DNA of 64,000 bases from Bacteroides helcogenes P 36-108 (GTDB lineage: Bacteria > Bacteroidota > Bacteroidia > Bacteroidales > Bacteroidaceae), in NCBI RefSeq assembly GCF_000186225.1, contig NC_014933.1:1-64000 (forward strand). The letters run 5' to 3'. Positions 9,361 to 18,880 of the stretch are shown here, in pieces. Position numbers and translations under genes: made by a program. Position 1 is the stretch's first letter. The number at the start of each line of letters is the position of its first letter. Below the pieces are notes generated by a model, which did no database searches, was not told where the DNA came from, and saw only the letters and a program-made list of their open reading frames with translations.

Positions 9361-10548
9361 TTAATTCTGAAGAGGGAAGGTATAAAGTTCACCATTATTA
9401 TTATCAAATTTAGAGCCTTTTAAAGGTAAATCAAGCAATGACTTGTCGCCAGTATAATAAGTGGCCCAATTCCATAACTTCGTTTCATCGTCAGAGATTT
9501 GACCTGTTTCATGGTTACGCTTTTTACCATTACAAGGATAATAAAGTAAAAGTCCTTTTTCAGTAGGATTAACCATTTTCCAAACAAACTCCTTCACCTG
9601 CTTGGCGTTGCGAGCAACATCCCAAAAACGTACCTCACGTACAAATTCATTAGCTCCTGAAAGCCAGAATCCAATCAAGCCATAGGCTCCCTCTCTAATT
9701 TGCTGTTCAGCTACCAAATCACCATTTACATAAATCAGTGTATTTTTACCGTCATAAACAAAAGTGAGCATATACCACTCATTAGGTTTGGCCGCAAATT
9801 TACTCTTATCCACATCAATTTGCGAAGCACCCGTCTTAATCTGTAACTGATTCGGTTCAATAGTTACATCACCAAAACGAGTATATATTTCGTCCATCGG
9901 ACCTGAATTCTGAATTAGCTTTGTCCCGGCAATTGCTTTGTTATTTGACTTGTAAGCCGAACGCTTGATCATTACCTCCATAGTCCACTGATTCACCTTA
10001 AAATCTTGTGGAAACATTTTATCACTTCCAATTTCACTGCCCGCCATTTTCAAGACCTTAGTGCGTGTCAGTTTCTCTAAAATGACTATAGCTTCATCTT
10101 CTCCGGGTACAATATTGGTACTTCCTCTATTAATTCGGATAGGCAAAGCATAATCTCCTTCTATCGAAAATTGAATGTTTTTCAAATTAACCGGTAAAAT
10201 TTGCATGGTCACATCTTTTTCAAAATCCAATGTTGAAGGTACTTCGTACATTTCTTTGGGAAGCAGCAAATAAGAGGTAAAGTTCTTTTTATTATATGCA
10301 TCCAATTGTGCTTGGTCACCTGTTGTCAAAGTCACATTGTTATTCTTTTCCTCTTTTACAGTCAGACCTACTCTCACATCTTTGATAAAGTAGTCTTTTC
10401 CTTCTTCTGCAAAAATCTGAACAGGCCCCTTAGCAGCAATGTATGCCCCCTGCTGACTGCCAAACTCTTTCAATGAATCAACATACAATTCATTTTGGCA
10501 ACTTGTCAGAGCAAGTACACTTACCAATATTTTTAATATATTCTTCAT
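9361..10548 (-). CDS. DUF1735 and LamG-domain surface lipoprotein, probable glycan-binding protein
   Basis: A lipoprotein (lipobox ALTSC, Cys17). An N-terminal DUF1735-type beta domain (about 25-155, including YFIKDVRVGLTVKEEKNNNVTLTTG-like strands) is followed by a concanavalin-like LamG/jelly-roll domain (about 165-390) with WTMEVMIKRS, WYMLTFVYDG and VREVRFWDVARN. Last gene of the operon, 22 bp after the GH18 gene. In known Bacteroides N-glycan loci, proteins of this make-up sit beside SusD and bind the glycan at the cell surface; that role here is inferred from context. No catalytic residues were recognised. Confidence 0.8.
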   Translation of the reverse strand: MKNILKILVSVLALTSCQNELYVDSLKEFGSQQGAYIAAKGPVQIFAEEGKDYFIKDVRVGLTVKEEKNNNVTLTTGDQAQLDAYNKKNFTSYLLLPKEMYEVPSTLDFEKDVTMQILPVNLKNIQFSIEGDYALPIRINRGSTNIVPGEDEAIVILEKLTRTKVLKMAGSEIGSDKMFPQDFKVNQWTMEVMIKRSAYKSNNKAIAGTKLIQNSGPMDEIYTRFGDVTIEPNQLQIKTGASQIDVDKSKFAAKPNEWYMLTFVYDGKNTLIYVNGDLVAEQQIREGAYGLIGFWLSGANEFVREVRFWDVARNAKQVKEFVWKMVNPTEKGLLLYYPCNGKKRNHETGQISDDETKLWNWATYYTGDKSLLDLPLKGSKFDNNNGELYTFPLQN

Positions 10549-10570
10549 GTTCTTAGGTTTTTATTAATTG

Positions 10571-11698
10571 TTATTGATATTTCCCCGGATATTTTTGATT
10601 TCCATAATATAAAGCTTTGCGCAACCACTTATAGGGAGGATCATTCTTGTAATCATATTCCATATGGTAAGTTCCGATACCACCGATACGCAAACCACTG
10701 AGTAAATCCAATGTTGCATAATCCAAAATCTGCGTTCCTTCTTCCCCATTCAAATCCGGGCGCACACTACGGAAGTGAGAAATTCCTCCTGTCCTCCAAC
10801 CTCGTTCAAACTCTACAGTAATGATTGTCTTACGTTCCCAATCTGTAAGGTGTGGTTTCGTAATCTTACTTATAACTTGGTTTGTTGAAGATTCCCAATA
10901 AGCCTGATAGATATAGTGATCTATCATCTTTGAAGTTTCCATGTTACATTTATCCGGCTGTCCATCCATTACCAGCAACATGTCTTTACCAGTTTCTTTT
11001 TTATGAACTTTGAAGCGGTCATAAAGTGTTTTAATGAAGCGATACATAGCAATATTACCTGATGTCTCGCCAATAGACTGATTATCTGCCAAAGTTCCAC
11101 TATGTCCGTATCCTGGTTCATAATCAATATCGAAACCATCTAAGTTGAATTTGATAATGGTATCGGCAATGGCATTCGCATAAGCTTCGACACCTTTCAA
11201 GCGGTCACCACCTCCCAATTCCTGTACCCAATATTGAGTAGGATTTTTTCCTTCCGGAGTAATGGCTGAGCCAATATCCTGAATAATCCAGCATAATAAA
11301 GCCTTACCTCCTTTCACGTTTTGAAAAAACTTTAAATCGGCTTTCTGCTCGGGAGAAAAGTTTCCACGAGCTCCCCATAAGGAAACAAAATCAACACTAT
11401 CTGGCAGGCATTTCAAATAATTCTGTTCATTGGTTCCTTTACCAGTCCAGTTTCCGAACCATCCGAATCCTTTCACATGAGGAGACGGGCGATACTCTTC
11501 TCTCAGTTTACGATAATAAGCACGTTCAGAAGGCATCAGGTCTTCCTCTGACTGTGCTTCTAAAAAAGGAATAATCCGGTCAATAGTTTCCTGTTCAGGA
11601 AATACTTCGCGTTCGGTATCTGTCCAGGCCGAGCAACTGGTAAAAATCAAAGCGAACCAATATATATATACTAAAAACGTCAATTTCATACTTTTCAT
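10571..11698 (-). CDS. GH18 surface lipoprotein, probable endo-beta-N-acetylglucosaminidase
   Basis: A glycoside hydrolase that probably cuts the GlcNAc-GlcNAc core of N-glycans. Lipobox FTSC gives lipid Cys22. The GH18 signature LDGFDIDYE spans residues 186-194, with Glu194 as acid/base and Asp192 positioning the acetamido group for substrate-assisted catalysis. The 375-residue length and single-domain layout match Bacteroides Endo-type enzymes rather than chitinases, which usually carry insertions. It lies 24 bp after susD and 22 bp before the LamG gene. Surface endoglycosidase, SusCD importer and surface binding protein would together release and import N-glycans; the glycan class (high-mannose or complex) cannot be read from the sequence. 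Confidence 0.83.
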   Translation of the reverse strand: MKSMKLTFLVYIYWFALIFTSCSAWTDTEREVFPEQETIDRIIPFLEAQSEEDLMPSERAYYRKLREEYRPSPHVKGFGWFGNWTGKGTNEQNYLKCLPDSVDFVSLWGARGNFSPEQKADLKFFQNVKGGKALLCWIIQDIGSAITPEGKNPTQYWVQELGGGDRLKGVEAYANAIADTIIKFNLDGFDIDYEPGYGHSGTLADNQSIGETSGNIAMYRFIKTLYDRFKVHKKETGKDMLLVMDGQPDKCNMETSKMIDHYIYQAYWESSTNQVISKITKPHLTDWERKTIITVEFERGWRTGGISHFRSVRPDLNGEEGTQILDYATLDLLSGLRIGGIGTYHMEYDYKNDPPYKWLRKALYYGNQKYPGKYQ

Positions 11699-11722
11699 AT
11701 TATCTCCATTCTAAGTTCATTA

Positions 11723-13378
11723 TTATCTTTGCACAGGTCTATCGGAACGTACCCACCAGAGTTTGGTACTACCTTTATCCGGTCCTCCCAGCAAGGTAGT
11801 AGTCTGTCGCATACCTTCTTCATTTCCTTTATATTCATCGGCTGAAAATTTAAAGCGCTCCGGAGTACGGGCAGTAGCTTCCGCACCAATCTTATTGGGG
11901 AAGGTTGTATCATACAATCTCATCAGGTAAGGATAGCCCGTACGACGATATTCCGTCCAAGCTTCCACTCCATTGGGATACAAAGCAATGTACTTTTGAG
12001 TTATAATCTGTTGTAGTTTTTTCTCGGTTCCGGCAGCAGCATCCCACTTCGGAGAAACATTGCCTTCTTGAATATTGGAAGAATACGAATTCCCCCAAGT
12101 AGCATAATAATAGTTATAAACAGTTATCTCAGCAGGAAGCCCATCTCCATTATTCAAATAAGCCGAAGCGGCATCTGAATTGATCCCCCACTCATCCATC
12201 GACATTTTTACACCAGCTTCATACAATGCCTGTGCATCTCCTTCAATCAGCTTGAACAAAGCTGCCTCTGCTTTCAAAAAGAACACCTCAGAAGCTCTAA
12301 ACCAATAAAGAGGATCACTGTTGGTAACTTTCGGAGCAGAGGCAAACTCCGCCGTATTTTCCCCTTCACCCTTAGTTTCCGCATTTCCCGGAGCAATAGC
12401 AAAATAGTCCTCTTCACCATAAGCCCTTCCTTTGGTATAATACTTCTCAATACGAGGGTCTTTATAGCCCTTCAAATAAGCCCATGCAGTAGCACCCATG
12501 CGATTCTCTTTATAATCGATGGTGGCAATCAAAGAGTTTAGCAAAGGAAGTTTTGGGGAACTACCAATCTTAGCTTCATCAGCTTTCGTTTCAATTACAC
12601 CACCATTGCGTGAATCCAATGCTTTGATTGCATATTCTTTAGCCAAATCCGGTGCTACATAACGCATACGTATAGCCATTCGGAGCATCAGTGAGTTGGC
12701 AAACTTCACCCACTTGGCAGGTTCTCCATTATATATCAAGTCGTACTTCGGCATAATTTTCGAAGCGGATTTATTCAATGTGTTGACACAAGCCTCCAAA
12801 TCCTTTAACATATACTTATACACATCTTCCTGCTTATCCGGATTCGGAGCCAATGAGCCCTTCCCGGCATTAGAATAAACAATAGGTCCGAAGCAGTCGG
12901 TAGCACGTAGCCAACCCGCAACGCGCACAATGTTGAATATTGACATAATTTCCTGCTTTTCCATATCTTCACTAGTTCCGATCTTTTGATAGATCTGCAC
13001 CCAAGGCTGATATACTTTCATGTAAAGCTGTTCGTAAGCATAGTGCATCCGGTTGTCTGTGAAATCCCAAGTGGCTTCCGTACTCATCTTCCAATTATTG
13101 TTCATGCCGAAGTAACCTACATATTGTCCGGATGACATCACATCTGTCACAGCTAAGTCATTACCCGGTCCTGTTGTACTGGTAGGTGAACCGATAGGAA
13201 CAACACGTTGCTGCATTTCCATTAACTGAGTGCCATAGATAAGACCACCGGCTTCCAATTCTTCATCTGTTACTCCGGTAGTACTTTTATTGATATTTAC
13301 ATAATCATCACAACCCGCAGTCAAGATTCCGCAAGAGGCAAGCAATAATAAATATTTCTTTATTTTCATAATCTTCAT
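11723..13378 (-). CDS. SusD/RagB-family glycan-binding outer-membrane lipoprotein
   Basis: Partner of the SusC channel, holding the glycan at the outer-membrane lid. Lipobox LTAGC gives Cys23 of the long form; the ATG three codons in (MKIKKYLL) is an alternative start. The protein is alpha-helical with SusD features: an N-terminal segment after CDDYVNINKS, TPR-like helices (YEQLYMKVYQPWVQIYQKI) and the C-terminal WTEYRRTGYPYL found in nearly all members. 551 residues, normal. It belongs to the shorter SusD-like branch often paired with GH18 genes. Starts 12 bp after the susC stop. Confidence 0.92.
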   Translation of the reverse strand: MKIMKIKKYLLLLASCGILTAGCDDYVNINKSTTGVTDEELEAGGLIYGTQLMEMQQRVVPIGSPTSTTGPGNDLAVTDVMSSGQYVGYFGMNNNWKMSTEATWDFTDNRMHYAYEQLYMKVYQPWVQIYQKIGTSEDMEKQEIMSIFNIVRVAGWLRATDCFGPIVYSNAGKGSLAPNPDKQEDVYKYMLKDLEACVNTLNKSASKIMPKYDLIYNGEPAKWVKFANSLMLRMAIRMRYVAPDLAKEYAIKALDSRNGGVIETKADEAKIGSSPKLPLLNSLIATIDYKENRMGATAWAYLKGYKDPRIEKYYTKGRAYGEEDYFAIAPGNAETKGEGENTAEFASAPKVTNSDPLYWFRASEVFFLKAEAALFKLIEGDAQALYEAGVKMSMDEWGINSDAASAYLNNGDGLPAEITVYNYYYATWGNSYSSNIQEGNVSPKWDAAAGTEKKLQQIITQKYIALYPNGVEAWTEYRRTGYPYLMRLYDTTFPNKIGAEATARTPERFKFSADEYKGNEEGMRQTTTLLGGPDKGSTKLWWVRSDRPVQR

Positions 13379-13390
13379 TTTTATCGATAA

Positions 13391-16300
13391 TTAGAAAGCG
13401 AACTTCAAACTAAATCCGTAAGTACGATTACTCGGCAACATAAAGTAGTCATATCCTTGACCAAATGTCCCTGTTGAAGCTGTCAGTTCCGGATCGAACG
13501 GAGCCTTATTATAAATCATCCAAAGGTTCGTAGCATAAACAGAGAGATTAACACCTTTCACTACGTTACCAAACCATTTATCAGGGAATGTATAACCAAT
13601 ACTTGCTTCCCGCAAGCGAACATTGGTAGCAGAATATACATAATAAGCATCCAAATCCTGAATGGTGGTATAATAATCTTCCGGCTGCATCTTAATATTT
13701 CCCAACATCATATAACCTTGTTCACGCGCAAGGGCAGATGCTTCAGACACACCGAATCTATCCAGATAAGCTTGTGTCTTAGAAATCACGTTTCCACCAA
13801 TACGAGCCGTGAATAATACATTGGCATTAAATCCTTTATAACCCAAACCATGTCTCCACCCCAAGTTCCACTTCGGATTTACCGTACCTAATTTATATGG
13901 TGTTGTTGTTTCGGTAGTAATAGCTTGTCCGGGTGTATAAGCAACATATCCTTCTTCATTTCTTTCCACACGGCGATCGGCGTACAAAGTTCCAATCTCT
14001 CCGTCTTCACGCAAACGAAAACGGCCTATCTTAATATCACTCAAATCCAAAGGCTGCCCCGTAAGCGGATTGACCGCATCAGTCGGCAACTTCTTCAGTT
14101 TATTCTTATTTGTTGTGGCAGTAAATGTAGTATTGTAATTAAAATCGCCAAATGTCTGATCATAACCCAATGTCAACTCCAAACCTCTATTTTGTACATC
14201 ACCGGCTTGTACATACAAATATTTATACCCACTGGTACCCGGCAAATCTGCCTTCAACAACTGATTATATGTATTAGAATGATAATATGTAAAGCCCAAA
14301 GTCAAAGTATTGTTGAACCAACGGCTATCAATACCTATTTCATAAGAACGGGTACGTTCTGCTTTAAAGTCCGAGAGTGGATAATACTCGAATGGAGCTA
14401 CTGTACCATTTTCCAATTTATGGGTAATGGTTCCTGGTGTAAGACCCGTAAACGAAATCGGAGAACCAACTTCTGTAAAAGAAGCTCTTAACTTTAAGAA
14501 CCCCAACACCGGAGATATGCTTTCGCGAAGTTCCGGAGAAATCAATTCTGTCAAAATGGCTGATACACCTACAGAGGGATAGAAGATCCACTCATTCTTG
14601 CTATTAACCAACTGTGAAGGTCGATCAGCACGTCCTGTAAGAGTAAGATAAACGGCAGACTTCCAAGAAAGCTCTGCGGAAGCAAAAGTAGCAAAATTAC
14701 GCTTACGGCTATCCCCACCAGTTTCAGATACAGTAGCAACAGCGGGATTCACATTTCCATAAGTAAACTTATTGGGTATCAACAGAAGGTCTCCTCCATA
14801 GCCATGGCCTTTTGTGTCATATTCTTCAAAAGAGGCGCCTACATTGACTGTAGCATGATAAATTTCAGCAAATTGCTTGTCAAAATTCACCATAATATCC
14901 GCATACTTCTGACGAAAAGATTCATTGGAATAAGCATAACGACCATTTGTCTTGGCAAAAGTGCTGGTTGTAGAAGCATAACGTTTGTCTTCTTTCTCTG
15001 AATAAGTATTATCCAAGCGGAAACGGCCAGAAACATTTAGATAGTCGGTAATATCGTATTTTAAATTACCATAAAACATATAGCGGTCTTTTGTTTCAGG
15101 GCGTACATTGCGATAGGCTATCCAATATGGATTTTGTGCTTCTACCCCCATAGATCCCGGAGACCAGTTCTGTACATTATAGCCCAATTCCTTATCATAT
15201 CGTTCAAAATACTTTTCTCCTTCAAAATTCATACCACGTGGATAAAGATAAATACCTACAATAGGATTGAAATAGACACCTGAGGAAATCATATTGTTGT
15301 AATACTCTCGTACATAGCTGGCAGAAAAATCCACAGTCAGTTTATCTTTCAAGAACTTAGCCGTATTACGAAAAGTAATATTATAACGGTTATACTTATT
15401 GTTTTCCACTATCCCATTTGAGTTGACAGCAGCACCGGACACATAAGTCTGGTTTTTCTCTGAACCAACAGAAAGATTGAACGAATTGGTAAACATTGTT
15501 CCTGTTTGATAGAAATCTTTCGGCTCCCAAGTAGCCGGATTCTCCAATCTATTTCCCCAAGAAAAATAGCTTCCATCTACATTTCCATATATATTCTGAA
15601 ACTTAGGCAACACAAAAGGATTAGAAAGCTCTATTGAAGAAGCCACATTCACGCGCAATACCCCTTCTTTACCTTTTTTCGTATTAATCAAGATAACACC
15701 GTTTGCAGCACTGGCACCATAAAGAGCAGCGGCCGATGGGCCGGTCAATACAGAAATGCTTTCAATATCATCCGGATTAAAATTGGCAATGCCTTCACTG
15801 GATGCCTTGCTGTCAAAAGTGCTACCATCTCCTTCACGGTTGGCTTGATTTCCGATGGGTACACCATCTACCACATAAAGAACGTTATTATCACCGGCGA
15901 TGGATTTGTTACCCCGCATTACGACACGCGTGCTACCACCGATCCCTGAAGCACTACGCTGAATGTTTACACCGGCTACCTTACCATTCAAGCTATTCAT
16001 AAAGTTGGCATCTTTAATGGTAGTCAGTTCATCACCTCCCACTTTCTGAATATTATAAGAAAGTGCTTTCTCTGAACGTTTTATACCCAACGCCGTTACA
16101 ACAACCTCATCTAGTTGCTCACTATCCTCTTTCATCAAGATATTCACAGGAGTAGTTCCCGTAATGGTAACCGTCTGTGTAACATAACCTACATAACTAA
16201 TTTCAAGCACAGAACCTTTAGGTACTTGCAAACTGAAATTACCATTGATATCGGTTACAGTACCATTGGCAGTACCCCTCACCAAGATACTTACACCAAT

Positions 16301-16693
16301 CAAAGGCTCTCCGTTAACGTCTTTTACATTCCCTTTAACTTTCACATTCTGATCTGATTGAACATGAGCAATCCGTTCCGACTTCGACAAAATAATGTGA
16401 TTATTTACAATCGAATAAGTAACTGTTACACCTTTCAACACTTGAGAAAGAACTTTTGATACATTCTCATCTTTAGCAGTCACGGTTACATGATCCACCC
16501 CAGATACATCTTCTACGTTATACACTACGGACATGGATGTTTGTCGTCCGATTTCCTCCAAAACCTTAGCCAAAGGAGCATTAGTAAACTCCAAACTAAC
16601 CTTTTGTTCCTGGGCAGAAGCTATGGTAGCCATCGGCACAGCTAACATTAAGAATAGAAAACAAAGGCATTTGTTTTTCAGTGATTTCTCCAT
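13391..16693 (-). CDS. SusC/RagA-family TonB-dependent outer-membrane transporter with STN domain
   Basis: Energised channel for oligosaccharide uptake. Order: signal peptide (about 1-27), STN secretin/TonB short N-terminal domain (about 30-115, SLEFTNAPLAKVLEEIGRQ), carboxypeptidase-regulatory-like domain (about 118-200, GNVKDVNGEPLIGVSI), TonB plug (NSLNGKVAGVNIQRS and VLTGPSAAALYGA) and a 22-strand-type beta barrel ending in SLKFAF. 1100 residues, typical. The STN domain is the part that contacts FecR-type anti-sigma factors, so this receptor should signal to the adjacent FecR/ECF pair. First gene of a four-gene operon. It is separated from fecR by a strong terminator, so it has its own, probably ECF-dependent, promoter. 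Confidence 0.95.
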   Translation of the reverse strand: MEKSLKNKCLCFLFLMLAVPMATIASAQEQKVSLEFTNAPLAKVLEEIGRQTSMSVVYNVEDVSGVDHVTVTAKDENVSKVLSQVLKGVTVTYSIVNNHIILSKSERIAHVQSDQNVKVKGNVKDVNGEPLIGVSILVRGTANGTVTDINGNFSLQVPKGSVLEISYVGYVTQTVTITGTTPVNILMKEDSEQLDEVVVTALGIKRSEKALSYNIQKVGGDELTTIKDANFMNSLNGKVAGVNIQRSASGIGGSTRVVMRGNKSIAGDNNVLYVVDGVPIGNQANREGDGSTFDSKASSEGIANFNPDDIESISVLTGPSAAALYGASAANGVILINTKKGKEGVLRVNVASSIELSNPFVLPKFQNIYGNVDGSYFSWGNRLENPATWEPKDFYQTGTMFTNSFNLSVGSEKNQTYVSGAAVNSNGIVENNKYNRYNITFRNTAKFLKDKLTVDFSASYVREYYNNMISSGVYFNPIVGIYLYPRGMNFEGEKYFERYDKELGYNVQNWSPGSMGVEAQNPYWIAYRNVRPETKDRYMFYGNLKYDITDYLNVSGRFRLDNTYSEKEDKRYASTTSTFAKTNGRYAYSNESFRQKYADIMVNFDKQFAEIYHATVNVGASFEEYDTKGHGYGGDLLLIPNKFTYGNVNPAVATVSETGGDSRKRNFATFASAELSWKSAVYLTLTGRADRPSQLVNSKNEWIFYPSVGVSAILTELISPELRESISPVLGFLKLRASFTEVGSPISFTGLTPGTITHKLENGTVAPFEYYPLSDFKAERTRSYEIGIDSRWFNNTLTLGFTYYHSNTYNQLLKADLPGTSGYKYLYVQAGDVQNRGLELTLGYDQTFGDFNYNTTFTATTNKNKLKKLPTDAVNPLTGQPLDLSDIKIGRFRLREDGEIGTLYADRRVERNEEGYVAYTPGQAITTETTTPYKLGTVNPKWNLGWRHGLGYKGFNANVLFTARIGGNVISKTQAYLDRFGVSEASALAREQGYMMLGNIKMQPEDYYTTIQDLDAYYVYSATNVRLREASIGYTFPDKWFGNVVKGVNLSVYATNLWMIYNKAPFDPELTASTGTFGQGYDYFMLPSNRTYGFSLKFAF

Positions 16694-16762
16694 TTCTTTA
16701 GTTAGAATTAAAAATTAAGTACTACATTCAGTTAACAATAAAATGCATTTTCGTTGTTTCAC

Positions 16763-16775
16763 GATAATAATACAA
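16763..16775 (-). promoter_or_regulatory. 13-mer shared with the fecR upstream region, upstream of susC
   Basis: TTGTATTATTATC on the minus strand lies 70-82 bp before the susC ATG. The identical 13-mer occurs at 18042-18030, upstream of fecR. No TAnnTTTG box was found for susC, so this may be part of an ECF-sigma promoter or an operator. The identity is seen directly; the role is inferred. Confidence 0.35.
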
Positions 16776-16909
16776 ATGAGAAATCCAATATACTAAACCA
16801 GAAGAATACTTTTTTTTATATTTGAATCATTTGGGAAACAAGACAAACCATCATGCTTCTCAATACACATCATTAGATCTGATTCACAATAGATTATAAA
16901 AAAAGCGTG

Positions 16910-16955
16910 AAAGCTTCTTGTTGAACAAAAAACTCCACGCTACGTAGAAATAAAC
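16910..16955 (-). terminator. rho-independent terminator after fecR
   Basis: On the minus strand, AGCGTG pairs with CACGCT around an inner TTGTTCAACAA hairpin and is followed by seven T. It lies about 20 bp past the fecR stop and separates fecR from the susC operon. Confidence 0.7.
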
Positions 16956-16972
16956 AGTATCAATACAAAAAG

Positions 16973-17986
16973 TTACTCCTTTTGAAATGAAAATATCCGG
17001 ATAGATGTATCTGATATACTATAACTAAAATGTTGGGTCAAAGCAAGGGTACTCAATATCTCCTCCAGTGAGGAATCGGTCTTAAACAGACAAGTAAAAC
17101 GTTTTTCCTTCAATTGAGAATCACTGAACGTAAACTTCACGTTATAAACTTTAGACAGACTTTCTGCAATTTTCCCCAATGGGCAAGCGGTAAAGCACAG
17201 ATCCCCCTTGATCCAAAGCAGTACCTCTTCCGGACAATTATAAGCATAAAGTTCGGAAATACCCTTCTCTGTATCCACCACCATTGTCTCTCCAGGTTTC
17301 AACACTTGCCTTGCATCAGTCTGTCCCCCACAATACATCTGCACTGACCCACTTAACAGGGTAGTGGCTACCTTATGTTCACTCTCACGCGCACGTACAT
17401 TGAATTTTGTACCCAATACCTGTGTACGAACACCCTGACTACTCACCACAAAAGGCTTGAGCACATTCCGCTTCACCTCGAAGTAAGCCTCACCCTTCAG
17501 ATAAGCCTTTCGCTCTCTGCTCAACCAACCTGACTCATACGACAATTGCGTGGATGAATTGAGCCAGACAGATGTTCCATCAGGCAAAATTACCCGTGCA
17601 CGCTGCCCCATGGCTGTGCTAACTTCATAATGTGAATCTTCACCATATACACCCATCAACACCCCGACAGCCAATATCAATCCGCCGAGAAAAGCTGCGG
17701 CAGTACCACCATAGCGTTGCCACAACAGACGCATCCGTTCCGATGAAGTCCGTTTCACAGAGGCTACCATATTCTTTTTATCTACCCGACTACGGAATGT
17801 ATTCAAAGCAGCCTCCACATCAGCCGCTTCATATGCTTCAGAGCGTTGAGCCAGAGTCAGCGTATAATACACCTGCTCCAATAGCCGATGATTCTCATCT
17901 GACCGATCCACCCATTCTTCCACCTCTTCACTCTCCTGATCTGAAAGTTCACCATTTAAATAGGAAAGTAATATAGTTTCTTCCAT
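16973..17986 (-). CDS. FecR-family anti-sigma factor
   Basis: Inner-membrane anti-sigma factor that holds the ECF sigma factor until the TonB receptor signals. N-terminal cytoplasmic region with SYLNGELSDQESEEVEEWV (sigma binding), one transmembrane helix at about 95-115 (FLGGLILAVGVLMGVYG), then a periplasmic FecR domain (ATAMGQRARVILPDGTSVWLNSSTQLSY) and a C-terminal DUF4974 module (FTACPLGKIAESLSKVYNVKFTF). 337 residues, normal. Its cognate sigma gene is divergent rather than upstream on the same strand, which is less usual. Own promoter box at 18052-18059 and own terminator. Confidence 0.92.
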   Translation of the reverse strand: MEETILLSYLNGELSDQESEEVEEWVDRSDENHRLLEQVYYTLTLAQRSEAYEAADVEAALNTFRSRVDKKNMVASVKRTSSERMRLLWQRYGGTAAAFLGGLILAVGVLMGVYGEDSHYEVSTAMGQRARVILPDGTSVWLNSSTQLSYESGWLSRERKAYLKGEAYFEVKRNVLKPFVVSSQGVRTQVLGTKFNVRARESEHKVATTLLSGSVQMYCGGQTDARQVLKPGETMVVDTEKGISELYAYNCPEEVLLWIKGDLCFTACPLGKIAESLSKVYNVKFTFSDSQLKEKRFTCLFKTDSSLEEILSTLALTQHFSYSISDTSIRIFSFQKE

Positions 17987-18029
17987 ACATCTCAGTTTAA
18001 TACCTTTTTCTGCGAAAACTATTTATGTT

Positions 18030-18042
18030 GATAATAATACAA
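18030..18042 (-). promoter_or_regulatory. 13-mer shared with the susC upstream region, upstream of fecR
   Basis: TTGTATTATTATC on the minus strand, 44-56 bp before the fecR ATG and just downstream of a TATATTTG box. Here it also forms GTTG-N9-CAAC dyad symmetry. Identical to 16775-16763 before susC. Confidence 0.35.
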
Positions 18043-18051
18043 CTAAGAATG

Positions 18052-18059
18052 CAAATATA
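18052..18059 (-). promoter_or_regulatory. -7 box of fecR
   Basis: TATATTTG on the minus strand, 65 bp before the fecR start, matches TAnnTTTG. The -33 element is not clear. Confidence 0.5.
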
Positions 18060-18142
18060 CTAAAGCAAATATTATAAAAAACATAAATAGGGAACTAAAT
18101 CCTTTTATAGCTGTTTAAAAGGAAATAAAAAAGATTTAGTTA

Positions 18143-18173
18143 TTGCGACATTCAGAATAATAACATATTTTTG
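18143..18173 (+). promoter_or_regulatory. promoter of the ECF sigma gene
   Basis: TTG at 18143-18145, a 20-bp spacer and TATTTTTG at 18166-18173 match the Bacteroides housekeeping promoter, 66 bp before the ATG. Confidence 0.65.
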
Positions 18174-18239
18174 TCATAAATCAGAATTGAAGGATACCTC
18201 TTTCACCTAACTATAGATACGATATTCAACAAAGAATTT

Positions 18240-18803
18240 ATGGAGAATAATGCCCTAACTACCCAAGCGATAAAATGCGGTGACCGGACTGCCTTTGAAG
18301 TTTTTTATCGTTTCTATTACAAAGGGTTATGTGCCTTTGCTTCTCAGTATATTCCTTTGGTTGAAGCTGAGGAAATTGTACAAGACACCATGCTGTGGAT
18401 ATGGGAAAACCGCGAAAGTCTCGACACTTCCCTCTCCTTAAAGAGTTTTTTATTCACCATAGTAAAGAACAAGGCTTTAAACCACCTCACCCACGAAGAG
18501 ATTCGGCGCAAAGTACATCAATCCATTGCCAAGAAATATCAAGAGGAATTCGAATCTCCCGACTTCTACCTCAACAATGAGTTATTTCTGCTTTATCGCA
18601 CGGCACTTGCCAAACTGCCACCCGAGTTCCGACTTGTCTTTGAAATGAATCGCAAAGAACACCTTACCCACAAAGAGATAGCCCGACAGTTGAATATCTC
18701 TCCACAAACCGTGAACTACCGCATCGGACAGGTTCTAAAGATACTGCGTACAGAGTTAAAAGATTATCTACCACTATTGCTGACACTGCTTCCCCATCTC
18801 TAA
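18240..18803 (+). CDS. ECF RNA polymerase sigma factor (Bacteroides family)
   Basis: Alternative sigma factor expected to drive the susC operon once released by FecR. The 187 residues contain region 2 (FEVFYRFYYKGLCAFASQYIP through VEAEEIVQDTMLWIWENRESL, with the -10-recognising helices) and region 4 (LAKLPPEFRLVFEMNRKEHLTHKEIARQLNISPQTVNYRI, helix-turn-helix). Divergent from fecR with a 253-bp gap; each has its own housekeeping-type promoter, so sigma and anti-sigma are not translationally coupled here. Confidence 0.93.
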   Translation: MENNALTTQAIKCGDRTAFEVFYRFYYKGLCAFASQYIPLVEAEEIVQDTMLWIWENRESLDTSLSLKSFLFTIVKNKALNHLTHEEIRRKVHQSIAKKYQEEFESPDFYLNNELFLLYRTALAKLPPEFRLVFEMNRKEHLTHKEIARQLNISPQTVNYRIGQVLKILRTELKDYLPLLLTLLPHL

Positions 18804-18880
18804 AGATTTATCTAAAGAAAAAAGTGTGCAACCTATGATGTTTTTTGATCAGTTCGCTTAATTACCAAAGAATGTCCATG

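Noticed and set aside
13925..14491. 188-codon frame antisense to susC
   Set aside because: Shadow of a conserved beta-barrel gene; no support.
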